Shown here: piece by piece, positions 1 to 7,527 of the stretch | How positions within the stretch are numbered: the stretch's first letter is position 1 | Layout: each line of letters starts with the position of its first letter | NCBI GenBank assembly: GCA_002245135.1 | Contig: NGBS01001403.1 | Coordinates: 1-21,627 of the forward strand | From: Proteromonas lacertae | Lineage: Eukaryota > Sar > Bigyra > Opalinata > Proteromonadidae | Direction: 5' to 3' | DNA: 21,627 bases | Notes under the pieces: generated by a model | The model's database searches: none | What the model saw: only the letters and a program-made list of their open reading frames with translations | Told to the model about the DNA's origin: nothing | Position numbers and translations under genes: made by a program

Positions 1-181
1 AGAGACTCCAAATGAGCATTGAGGATAGTCGATCCTCCTATCAAAGGAAACATGCGGAAATTGCAGAAAGGATTTGGAAGATAAGGAACATATCGACTAT
101 CTGCTTGATTTTAGATTACGACAAAGAAAAGGAAGAAGAAAGGAAAAATGTAAAGAAAAGGAAAACAATTTGATTGGTTAA
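1..181 (+). CDS. 3' end of a small basic Cys-pair protein (partial)
   Basis: Two overlapping frames are open here. One begins with ATG at 12 and is Arg/Lys-rich. The other contains Cys-x-x-Cys (codons at 53 and 62) followed by a highly basic tail with a further Cys and ends at 179-181. The Cys pair followed by Arg/Lys-rich helix resembles the next gene and the small zinc-ribbon proteins common in large DNA viruses and protist mobile elements. Which frame is used cannot be settled because the 5' part is outside the window. Function unknown; a nucleic-acid-binding role is only suggested by the charge and Cys pair. Confidence 0.3.
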
Positions 182-197
182 TTAGAATTTTACTAAT

Positions 198-214
198 TTC
201 TTGATTTTATTTTA
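198..214 (+). promoter_or_regulatory. T-rich gene-start motif, copy 1 (divergent)
   Basis: TTTCTTGATTTTATTTT lies about 55 nt before the ATG at 269. It starts with the same TTTCTTG as the two closer copies at 1031 and 1497, each of which precedes a gene of this segment. Likely a promoter or leader element of the accessory segment; function inferred from position only. Confidence 0.3.
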
Positions 215-268
215 ATTAAGTATTTTCTAAAACTTTTGAAAACTTATCATAAATTTAAAAATCAAAAA

Positions 269-1003
269 ATGAATTCCGATTTGCAAGATGATATGAACAT
301 AAGTTCATTTCCTAGTTCACCAAAGGTTGCTGCTCCTCCCTCCACTCATTATTCCTCAATTAGATGAATCTAAGGTACTTACAAAAGAGAATTTTGATGA
401 CTTTATTTTTAACAACTCTCATTTTTGGGATATTATGGTGAATCATACAAGAAGTATGACAGAGATCCTTTTAAGAAATCTTATTGATGGATTAAGCTTA
501 TACAGGATAGCAAATGCAAGACAAGAGGATTTTATTGATTTCCTCGCTGCATGGAAATCAAAAATTCCTTTATCAGATTTTAAAATAGGAATTAATCCTA
601 TCGAACCATTTGCAGATGATGATGATGAAGAGGAAGAAGATGATAAAGTCATTCCTATTCCTAAAAAGAAGAAGGAATCAGCTCCAGTACCAGAAGGATC
701 ACAAAAGTGTTCTACATGCAACAAAATCCTTCCTTTGGAAACTTTGCAACAAAGCCAAACGGTGACAAAAACAAAAGTTGTGAAAGATGTCGCTTAAAAA
801 AGAAGGAGTATTATGATAAACAAAGACAACAAAAGAAACAAAGAAATGTTAAAGAGGAAGATTCAAGTAGTGGAAAAGTAAAAGTTGAATTATGTCCTAA
901 ACCAGCTCCAAAGAAAAGAAAGATTGATGTTGTCATTCCTTCTGCAATGGATGAGGATCCTGATGATGATGAGGAAATAGATAGTGAGGAAATGGAAATA
1001 TAA
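269..1003 (+). CDS. Cys-pair (zinc-ribbon-like) protein with acidic and basic tracts
   Basis: The likely start is ATG 269, after an AT-rich leader. The open frames hold a globular, helix-rich stretch (about 360-610), an Asp/Glu run at about 617-643 and a basic patch. A first Cys-x-x-Cys (CSTC) lies near 709 and a second (CERC) near 784 in another frame. The second is followed by an Arg/Lys/Tyr-rich helix, then a Lys-rich stretch resembling a nuclear localisation signal and an Asp/Glu-rich C-terminus ending at 1003. Paired Cys motifs followed by a basic helix are typical of small zinc-binding proteins in large DNA viruses and in some fungal and protist mobile elements. DNA or RNA binding is inferred. 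The coding region looks broken about twice, by decay or assembly error. I do not recognise a named family. Confidence 0.5.
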
Positions 1004-1030
1004 ATTCTAATATTAATCTTTATTTTCATA

Positions 1031-1046
1031 TTTCTTGTTGTTTTTG
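1031..1046 (+). promoter_or_regulatory. T-rich gene-start motif TTTCTTGTTGTTTTTG, copy 2
   Basis: This 16-mer is identical to the one at 1497-1512. It lies after the stop of one gene and 30 nt before the next ATG (1077). Repeated placement between genes suggests a shared promoter, leader or 3'-processing signal of the segment. Confidence 0.4.
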
Positions 1047-1076
1047 GAATATATATTTATATAAAAATGCCTAGAT

Positions 1077-1471
1077 ATAGAATTAATACTTTTTCATTAA
1101 AAGCAAATAATGTTGGACCTGTAGTTGCAAATTATACAGGTATATGGTAATAGATAGAGGAAATACATATCAGCTTATATGGTATATCAAATTTAATCCT
1201 CAAGTATTACAGAATATTATTATGGGTGGAGATAGATGGATTCATGTAGTACCATATCGTACTAGCCGATGTTAATGATGAACCAGAATTATGGTTTATT
1301 GGAACCGGAATGAGATCTATGCAACTTGATTTACCTGAATTAATCTTTAATCCAACTCCTAATCCTCCAATTTTGCTTCGTGGAAATCTTAATGTAAGAC
1401 AAAGAAGATATTTACAGCTTCATTTATTATATGATCCTTTAGATGAAGATGATGATGATGATGATGAATAA
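1077..1471 (+). CDS. Hypothetical protein with Asp-rich C-terminus
   Basis: The start is ATG 1077, just after the repeated T-rich motif. The predicted product is small (about 130 residues), looks beta-rich with many Asn, Pro, Ile and Trp, and ends in a run of Asp codons (GAT repeats at about 1446-1465) before TAA 1469-1471. The coding region looks interrupted about twice. No family is recognised. Acidic tails of this kind occur on histone-binding, chaperone-like and structural proteins; none of these can be chosen here. Same strand as its neighbours, with short gaps on both sides. Confidence 0.35.
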
Positions 1472-1496
1472 AACAATAATTAATTTCATTTTTAAT

Positions 1497-1512
1497 TTTC
1501 TTGTTGTTTTTG
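1497..1512 (+). promoter_or_regulatory. T-rich gene-start motif TTTCTTGTTGTTTTTG, copy 3
   Basis: Exact copy of the 16-mer at 1031-1046. It lies 25 nt upstream of ATG 1538 and just past the preceding TAA. Role inferred from repeated position only. Confidence 0.4.
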
Positions 1513-1537
1513 TATATTATATTCTCATAATTACAAA

Positions 1538-1899
1538 ATGTTATCAAAAAATAATGAGACTGTCTTAGAGACAAATGTTGAGGAAATCAAGGAAAGTATA
1601 GGAATCCTCTTAGTATATGTCATCCTTTGGGTTGTAACAGAAGTCATCAAAATTGTATATTATACTTATAAAGCATATTGTCCTCCTAAAGTAATTGAAG
1701 TTGTTGAGGAAATTCAGCATAATTGGGAAGTACAAATAAAAAAGAGGATGATGAGGAAGAGGATATTATTGAAGAAAATGAGGAATTATCCTCCATAAAC
1801 AAGGCATATAGAACAAGCAGTGGAAGATTACACTATCCTCCGTCAAATATTCTGATACAATTTAGAAAATGTTATAGAGTAATTTTAAATCCTAATTAA
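1538..1899 (+). CDS. Small single-pass membrane protein with charged tail
   Basis: ATG 1538 opens a protein with a short acidic N-terminus (residues 1-20), then a hydrophobic segment at about residues 21-43 (SIGILLVYVILWVVTEVI). After this come a Tyr/Cys-containing turn and a strongly charged tail. The membrane segment has no upstream signal peptide, so a tail-cytoplasmic or signal-anchor topology is likely. The open frame ends near 1798, but coding-like acidic sequence continues to about 1899 in another frame, so the region looks broken once. Family unknown. It belongs to the same tandem set of small plus-strand genes as its neighbours. Confidence 0.45.
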
Positions 1900-1949
1900 T
1901 GATTTTTTCTAAGTTCCTTTTTTGGGTTCGAAAATCCTCTTTTTTCGTA

Positions 1950-2030
1950 AAAAGTAACGGTTTTTGTAACGAAGGAAAATCCTCCAATCATAATCGACCG
2001 TTACTATTTGAGTAAATTGCCGTTACTTTT
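1950..2030. promoter_or_regulatory. Cluster of four GTAACG/CGTTAC sites as inverted repeats
   Basis: AAAAGTAACGG at 1950-1960 is exactly complementary to CCGTTACTTTT at 2020-2030. Two more half-sites lie between them: GTAACG at 1966-1971 and CCGTTAC at 1998-2004. Three of the four contain TAACGG, the core recognised by Myb-type DNA-binding domains (YAACNG); the fourth is followed by A. The cluster fills the gap before ATG 2077, so it is probably the promoter of that gene. It could also form a cruciform. The Myb link is known for the family but not shown here. Confidence 0.45.
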
Positions 2031-2076
2031 CATTCTGAGTTTTCCTGCCATTTTTATGGTTAGAATTTTCAAATAT

Positions 2077-3553
2077 ATGGAAATCAACACTACAGAAATA
2101 TTGAAATTAACAATTGCTACAGCAGATGATACTAAGTAAGATTTCCTCATTAATATATTGTAGGACTTTCACAAAGTTCTTAGGTAGTCAACCAATTTAC
2201 CCCCGTGAAAAATGGAGCAATGAGGATGATGCTGTTGTGAGAGGATTATACTCTCAACTTGGTGCATTTATTAATCAACTAAATGCTAATCCTGCTGGAG
2301 TATATTTTGTATGTATTATACTTGCAATAGACTTGGAAACATTATGAAAAGGAGGAAAAGGAGGAAATGGAGGAAAAGGAGGAAAAGGAGGAAATGGAGG
2401 AAAAGGAGGAAATGGAGGAAAAGGAGGAAATGGAGGAAAAGGAGGAAAAGGAGGAAAGTGAAAAAGAGGAAAGTAAGAAAAGTCCTGAGGTATATTTGAT
2501 TATTTATATATACATAGAAATGGATACTTGAAAAAGAGGAATTCCTCAAAGAACTTAAAGAAATCAGGGATGAAGATCTTGAAGAAAGTGATAAAGAGGA
2601 TGAAAATAATGTAGGTCGGTATGAAGAATACATAAAGAAAAGAAAGGAAATGATATCACAAATGAATGAAAAGGAAAGAAAAGAAAGGGAGGAAACCTAA
2701 GAAAAGTTGAACAAGCAAGGGCTAATAGGAAAGAATATCTTAAAAACCATCCATTAACTATTGAACATGTTGAGCCTGATGATGATTTTGAAGATCCTCC
2801 ACCAGAGCTTCCTCCAAAAGCAAAGTCAGATCCTATTAAAGAGGTGTTACAAAAAACATCAATACTGAATAAGTTTAATGTCAAAAAGATATCTAAATCC
2901 TCTCCTGAAACAATTCCTCCAAAGGATCTTAGCAAATTGAAGAAAGTCAAAGAAGTTGTAAAAGAAATTGAAAAGGAGGATATTCCTCAGATTATAGTAT
3001 CAGAAAGTGATACAGATTCAGATGATGAAAAAGTAATTGTAGCAAAGAAGAGGCAAAGACCTCAGTCAGTAAAAAAGGAGGATGAAAAGAAAAAGCAGAG
3101 AAAGGTAGCTGAAATTCCTCCACCAGATCCTTCAAAGAGGTACACAGATTCAGAGTTGTTCGAGATGTTGTTGAACAAGAAGTGCAGTATTAATCAATGG
3201 TACGACAAAGGATCTTTAACAAAGTACATCAGCATCCTGTCCATCAACACCTGTAAGTACCTGAAGACAGAATTGATGAAATACAAGAAAAATCAAATGA
3301 ACAAGGCTTACAAGAAATCAGCTCGAATGGATGAATTACTCAAAGAGATGCATAAGTATAAAGAGCAGTACAATTCTAAAGATATCCAGAACTTCCCTGA
3401 CAAAGCATCTTACAAGAAACAGTTTATAGATTCAAAAAAGCCAAAGATGATTATGAAGATGAAATTAATGCAATACAACAGGATGTTAGCAAGGTTAAAG
3501 AAGGATTGAAGCCTATTGAAGACAGAATCAAGACATTGGAAGGTGCACATTAA
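2077..3553 (+). CDS. Spliced Lys/Glu-repeat coiled-coil protein
   Basis: ATG 2077 is followed by three introns of the miniature type at 2136-2163 (28 nt), 2300-2330 (31 nt) and 2490-2517 (28 nt), each GT-AG and frame-preserving. The N-terminal exons encode a compact region with a KWSNEDDAVVRGLY stretch, loosely Myb/SANT-like. A run of KEE/MEE tripeptides follows (9-bp tandem repeat), then an acidic/basic helical region. A Pro/Glu-rich linker (about 2790-2830) leads to Ser/Asp/Glu and Lys-rich tracts. The C-terminal domain (about 3130-3550) is Lys/Tyr-rich and helical, with coiled-coil character. The last part of the coding region looks broken about twice. No named family is recognised; charge pattern and coiled coils suggest a nuclear or scaffold protein. 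Confidence in the exons is good; function is unknown. Confidence 0.5.
2349..2457 (+). repeat. 9-bp tandem repeat (GGAGGAAAA/T)
   Basis: About twelve head-to-tail copies of a 9-bp unit ending in AAA or AAT, in frame, encode KEE and MEE tripeptides inside the Lys/Glu-rich protein. Each unit contains the GAGGA 5-mer that marks the whole segment. Basic or Leu/Phe-rich ORFs in other frames here are shadows of the repeat. Confidence 0.85.
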
Positions 3554-3621
3554 TTAGATGATAATGATAATTCCTCTTTATGAGATGACTTTTGTTTTTC
3601 CTCTTTTGATCTAAATACATA

Positions 3622-3691
3622 ACTATAGTATAATAGACACTTCAAATCCTCTTCTATAACATTTTATAATATTCTAGTCTATACTATAGTC
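3622..3691. repeat. Inverted repeat with ACTATAGT arms
   Basis: ACTATAGTATAATAGAC (3622-3638) matches the complement of GTCTATACTATAGT (about 3678-3691) except for a 2-nt gap. The spacer is about 39 nt and contains TCCTC. This is the first of several stem-loops in the non-coding right end of the accessory segment. Confidence 0.5.
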
Positions 3692-3705
3692 TAGTCCTCC
3701 ACCCC

Positions 3706-3744
3706 GCCGGCATCCCCCCATCGGCCCCCCACAGGGGGGCTGGT
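3706..3744. other. GC-rich stem-loop in AT-rich DNA
   Basis: GCCCCCC (3724-3730) and GGGGGGC (3734-3740) form a 7-bp stem with loop ACA, extendable by U-G, C-G and G-U pairs. An outer GCCGGC (3706-3711) could pair with GCTGGT (3739-3744) instead, and an earlier C6 run (3714-3719) competes for the same G6. This is the only strongly GC-rich island in the window. It may be an RNA processing or stop structure, or an origin-type hairpin; no known ribozyme consensus fits it. Confidence 0.55.
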
Positions 3745-3770
3745 CAGATAGACACATAAAAAATTATAAT

Positions 3771-3799
3771 CCTCTAGTATGATACTATCATATTGGAGG
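3771..3799. repeat. 14-bp-arm hairpin with one-base loop
   Basis: CCTCTAGTATGATA (3771-3784) and TATCATATTGGAGG (3786-3799) pair at 12 of 14 positions around a single C. Outside the stem, ATAAAAAATT on the left and AATTTTTTAT on the right extend the symmetry with small offsets. A TCCTC/GGAGGA pair lies at the base. Confidence 0.6.
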
Positions 3800-3917
3800 A
3801 AGAATTTTTTATAATTCATCATTAGAGCTTTCAAATTTTTTCAATAATATTATGTTTAGGATAGAGGATTTTTCATTTGTCATCTTTTTTAATAAGAGGA
3901 TTTTATAAAATTATATT

Positions 3918-3998
3918 TCCTCTTTTAAAGAGGATCTAAAAATCCTCTTTCCTCTTTCAGAGAGGATCTAAAAATCCTCTTTTAGAAGAGGATTTCAT
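3918..3998. repeat. Array of overlapping palindromes built from GAGGAT/ATCCTC
   Basis: TCCTCTTT-T-AAAGAGGA (3918-3934) overlaps AAAGAGGAT-ctaaaa-ATCCTCTTT (3927-3950). A near-copy follows, AGAGGAT-ctaaaa-ATCCTCT (3961-3980), with the same six-base loop, and a final GAGGAT near 3988-3993. The motif density drops to background just beyond. The array probably marks the right end of the accessory segment or the 3' end of its last transcript. Confidence 0.65.
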
Positions 3999-4079
3999 GC
4001 ATTTATATTATATGTATTTAGAATAATATAAATTAATAGATAAAAGAAAGAATAGAAAAAAGTATTAATGAAGTAGAAA

Positions 4080-4403
4080 TTAAAAGGTATTATAAAATGT
4101 AGAAGAAAATGTGTAGAAATGTAATAGAAGATTTAGTAATAAAAATATTTTATGATCAAGTGATGAAAATAACTATATCAACAATAATTTATCGATTTTT
4201 ACTCATACTTTTCGAAAAGTCTCTTCAGTTAAATCAAAGTAAGTATCAAATATGTTTAAAAGATCAGTTTCTTCATTATAAACTTCTTCATATTCACTTT
4301 CACTTCCTTCTTTCCAACTCTCTAATAAACCGATATTTCGAACACCAGCATTTCGTTTTCGAGAAGGAAATATTAATTCGAATGGTCTATCATTCGAACT
4401 CAT
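4080..4403 (-). CDS. Small hypothetical protein
   Basis: ATG at 4403-4401 opens a 65-codon exon: a short Arg/Lys stretch, then an acidic Glu/Ser/Tyr region and amphipathic helix. A 36-nt GT-AG intron at 4173-4208 would join it in frame to a 30-residue hydrophobic second exon ending at TAA 4082-4080 (95 residues; length divides by three). Without splicing the protein ends after 66 residues. The first exon looks real by composition; the second is less certain and may be non-coding. The start codon is only about 20 bases from the T-run that ends the tRNA transcript on the same strand. No family recognised. Confidence 0.45.
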
Positions 4404-4422
4404 TGTATTGCTGAATAAAAAG

Positions 4423-4441
4423 AAAAAAAAAAAAGCAAAAA
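4423..4441 (-). terminator. Pol III terminator of the tRNA gene
   Basis: On the minus strand the tRNA 3' end is followed within a few bases by TTTTT (4441-4437) and then a run of twelve T (4434-4423), the standard RNA polymerase III stop. Confidence 0.85.
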
Positions 4442-4444
4442 TTA

Positions 4445-4517
4445 GGAACTGGGGGGACTCGAACCCCCAACCTCGGGATTAGAAGTCCCGCGCGCTATCC
4501 AATTGCGCCACAGATCC
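4445..4517 (-). tRNA. tRNA-Arg (anticodon TCT)
   Basis: A complete 73-nt cloverleaf is present. Acceptor strands are GGATCTG and CAGTTCC with one T-T mismatch at the fourth pair. The anticodon stem CGGGA/TCCCG closes the loop CTTCTAA, placing TCT at the anticodon, which decodes AGA. The T arm is GGGGG-TTCGAGT-CCCCC. Internal promoters match consensus: A box TGGCGCAATTGG and B box GGTTCGAGTCC. There is no intron and CCA is not encoded. AGA is the main Arg codon in these AT-rich genes. The gene sits in the 153-bp gap between two Pol II genes; its 5' end is 39 bp from the start codon of the LRR gene on the opposite strand. Confidence 0.96.
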
Positions 4518-4556
4518 ACACAATCAAATTTTGAATTGCCCTTTTTAAAAGGAATA

Positions 4557-6240
4557 ATGATTAAAAAACCATTAGAAGAACTAGATGATGATATCATACA
4601 ATATATTACTTTAAATAACAGAGGTTTGACCCATTTAGATTTATCAGGCCATAGTATTTTTTATTGTTTAGTATTATTAGGATTGAGGTACTTAAATAAA
4701 TTGGAAAACATACCTACACTAACTAGCCTAAATATTAGTAATAATAATTTGTATTGTTTATTAATTATTGTTCTAAATTAGAGAATCACTTCACGGAATA
4801 GAAAATATACTTTATTTACAAGAACTAAATTGTTCTAATAATAATATATCATCATTAGAAGATTTAGAAACATTTCCAAACATTGTCATTAAACTATCTC
4901 TGAAAGTATAAATATTTATCATGTTTTCTAGAATAATCCTTTAATAAACAAATATTCAAAAAGCCAATATCATGAATTAATTCAGACAAAATTTCCAAAT
5001 TTAAAATATTTAGATGATGAATTGTTTATCCATCAAAATTACAGTTACTCATCATTAAACACGAATCAATCACATAATAACGATAATAATTCTGTTAATG
5101 CAATTTCTTTGAAAGAATATGATGAAATGGTCAAGAAAATAGATGAATACAAATCAAAGATACAATCATTAGAAGAAATAATTAAAATTCAAGATGCTAA
5201 CAGAAATAATGAGGAATATATTTTACTAAATAAATGGAGAGAAAAAGTATATCAATTGTTAATACAAACTAAATTAAATGAGAAAACAAACAACAGAGAA
5301 TTTATGACTTTAAAAGATGAAAATGAAAAATTGAAGAAAGAAAAAGAAGAAATGAAAAAAGAAATAAAAAAAGCTATGAATATGTTCTACCATGGTTTTT
5401 CCGATATATATAGGCAGATTGTATAATAATTTATTTTTATTAATTTGTATAGATGATGTCATCTGATAGTATTATAACTAAATGCAATACTAAAATACAT
5501 CAATTAACAGAATTCATCAATTTCAATATAAATCCTATATTTGAAAGGATATCAACTACAAATGATGGATTTAAAGATACAATAGATCATTTAGTGGAAG
5601 AAAATGAAGATTTGAAAGCTCAAATTAATCAATACCAAATAGAGCTAGATAATTTAACTCAAAAATTCAGTATAAAAGAGAAAGAATTGAACAATCAAAT
5701 AGACAAAATAAACGAAATTTACAGACTAGAGAAATGTAGTTATCGAGAAACAAGTAAATCAAATGAAGAATTACAAAATAGAATATCTCAATTAGAAAGT
5801 GATAATGAAGCTTTAAAAAACAAAATAGATAGATTGAATGTAGAAAAACAATCTTTAGAATGTAAGAGAAAAGATGATGAAAAGATAATTCAAAAACTAA
5901 CCAAAGAGAATAAAGATCTTATAAGAGAAGGAATGAGATTAACAAATATGTTTAAGAAGAACAACCCTAATGAACAGAATGAAGATAATAAAGATAAAGA
6001 GAATGAAGATGATGATGTTGAATCTGAAGATAGTGTAAGTTCAGATTCACTTAGTGATAGTGATAGCGATGATTATTGGTTAAATCGTAAGAAAAAAGTA
6101 AATTATAATATCAAAACAACAAAAGAAAAAGAAAAAAAGTAAAGAAAGAAAAAGCAATGAATGTTAGAAAAGACAAATATTTAAGCAGTGAAGAAGAATT
6201 GAAATTGCTTGATAAGATGGTAAAAATTATAAATAAATAA
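4557..6240 (+). CDS. Leucine-rich-repeat and coiled-coil protein
   Basis: Spliced from ATG 4557 to TAA 6238-6240 using introns at 4654-4680, 4751-4781, 4906-4931, 5421-5452 and, less surely, 6139-6167, it gives 512 residues with an intact frame. Residues 1-130 hold LRRs of the 22-residue SDS22/U2A' type (LTHLDLSGH, then LTSLNISNNNL, then LQELNCSNNNI). An LRR cap follows, with NNPL and FPNLKYLDDE, typical of LRRC/centriolar and axonemal proteins. The rest is coiled coil with Lys/Glu heptads to about residue 430, then an Asp/Ser-rich acidic tract and a Lys-rich end. The first splice restores the 22-residue period exactly, strong evidence that the 27-nt intron is real. Likely a cytoskeletal or centrosomal scaffold; the precise orthologue is unknown. 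The last intron could instead be a one-base indel in an A-run, because another frame is open across it. Confidence 0.85.
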
Positions 6241-6337
6241 TAATTAATAATTAATATGTATTTTAATGTTTTTTTGTGAATTGTTAAATTTTGACATTTA
6301 CACAGTCATTAAGTGGTATTTTTCAGTTTTTTATAAA

Positions 6338-7500
6338 ATGGGGAATAAAGAGACTAAGCAGGACGAAATAGCTTCTGAAAATCTAGTCATCAGTGAATTT
6401 ACAAAAATAACTCCTCTTGAGAATAGACCATGTGGTAGTTTGTTTCTTGCTGTTCATACTAAAACGTAATAATGGTATTAGTAATATATTATAGTGGTAA
6501 ATATTGTGGACTTAAGAAATACGTGAAAACAGCTTTAATCACAGAGAATAAAATAAATGTGATATTAAATGAGAGATCGATAATGATACAGCTATATCAC
6601 CCATTTATAGTTAATTTGTATAGCAGTACATGTAATTATTTAGAATGCACGCATTTCAAGACGATGATTATTGTTATTTTGTCGAAGATTATTGTCCAGG
6701 AGGATCAATGTCTTATCTCATCGATCATACATCTAACGGTAAATTATCAGAATCAGAAGCACAGTTCTATATATGCTGTATATTATTTGCACTAGAATAT
6801 ATTCATTCAAAAGGAATTGTTCATAGAACATTAACACTTGATAATTTATTGATTGATTATACAGGTTACTGTAAATTAACAAACTTTTATTATGCATGTG
6901 AAAATGGTAAACAAGCAGTTTCAATACCAAATGATAATCCCAATGTAAATGATTGTTATATTGCACCTGAAGTAAAACAAATCAATAATCTTTCTTCATT
7001 TACTTCTGATTTCTATTCAGTTGGAGTTTGTTTGTATATATTATTAACAGGGAAAATACCAAAATCAAATCCTAAAAATGATCTTACGGTTATAAAATCA
7101 AGTTGTTCAACTGATGTGAATGATTTCTTGGAGAATATATTAGTAAGTGATCAGTATCAACGATTAGGATGCAAGTATTACTATTTTAATATTATTTAAT
7201 AGTAGTGGTATAAAACAGATTCTTCAACATCCATGGATAAAGGAATATACATGTTCAAATGTGAGAAAGAAAGATCAAACACCAGCTATACATATTGATG
7301 TTTCACAAACAAGATATAATTCAGATAAAGTAGTTATTCCTTCAGTAATAACTACTTCAAAACCTAATTTAAGCGATATTTTTAAAGATTATAATTACAA
7401 AGAAACTGTAAATGTTTCTGAAGAGCAACAATTGTCTGATTTGATAAAGTCAAGTGATATTACTGCTGAGTTTTATTCAGGTGGAATTAATCAAATTTAA
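6338..7500 (+). CDS. AGC-like pseudokinase with N-terminal myristoylation motif
   Basis: MGNKETKQ at the N-terminus fits an N-myristoylation site, so membrane anchoring is likely. Introns at 6466-6494 and 7175-7202 restore kinase homology exactly; the join near 6630-6650 is unresolved (one-base offset, perhaps plus a micro-intron). The ATP-lobe Lys is kept (YCGLKKY), but the glycine loop is degenerate (ENRPCGSLF). HPFIVNLYS and EDYCPGGSM match the AGC core. The catalytic loop reads HRTLTLDN (6822-6845) instead of HRDLKPEN, and the DFG motif reads NFY (6882-6890). Both catalytic aspartates are therefore lost, while APE and the helix F Asp (DFYSVGV) remain. QILQHPWIKEY marks the end of the kinase fold; an 80-residue Ser/Asp-rich tail follows. 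It is probably a signalling scaffold rather than an enzyme. The closest family is PKA/PKB/S6K-like AGC, judged by motif only. Confidence 0.8.
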
Positions 7501-7527
7501 AAAAAATAGATTATATGTTTTGTTTAA

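Larger units (their letters stand above)
1..4000. mobile_element. Accessory segment dense in TCCTC/GAGGA, possibly mobile or virus-derived
   Basis: What is seen: roughly 75-80 copies of TCCTC or GAGGA by hand count in about 4 kb, against about a dozen in the remaining 17.6 kb. They occur in both orientations, in coding and non-coding sequence, and in introns. ORFs are short, closely spaced and all on the plus strand. They encode Cys-pair basic proteins, acidic tails, one membrane protein and a Lys/Glu-repeat protein. The right end is packed with inverted repeats and one GC-rich hairpin. The motif stops near 3998; the left end lies outside the window. No polymerase, integrase, transposase, packaging ATPase or capsid protein is recognisable, so the family is unassigned. 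The coding parts look interrupted by several breaks overall, but host genes in the same window are too. Introns of host size suggest it is expressed, or was, in this nucleus. Mobile or viral origin is inference. Confidence 0.45.

Noticed and set aside
2349-2457. Possible CRISPR-like or satellite array
   Set aside because: The 9-bp units have no spacers and continue an open frame; it is a coding microrepeat.
2311-2633. Arg/Lys/Trp-rich ORF (+) and Leu/Phe-rich ORF (-)
   Set aside because: Both are shadow frames of the in-frame 9-bp KEE/MEE repeat and cross its introns.
3706-3744. HDV-like, hammerhead or twister ribozyme in the GC-rich island
   Set aside because: No order of stems fits the nested pseudoknot of HDV-like ribozymes, and the hammerhead CUGAnGA/GAAA core is absent. 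It was kept only as a stem-loop.
1-4000. Intact Polinton, giant-virus insert or LTR element
   Set aside because: No polymerase, integrase, protease, packaging ATPase, capsid signature or terminal repeats are visible in the window. Family left unassigned.
5453-6142. Separate coiled-coil gene starting at ATG 5453
   Set aside because: A 32-nt GT-AG intron (5421-5452) ends exactly before this ATG and keeps frame with the LRR exons.
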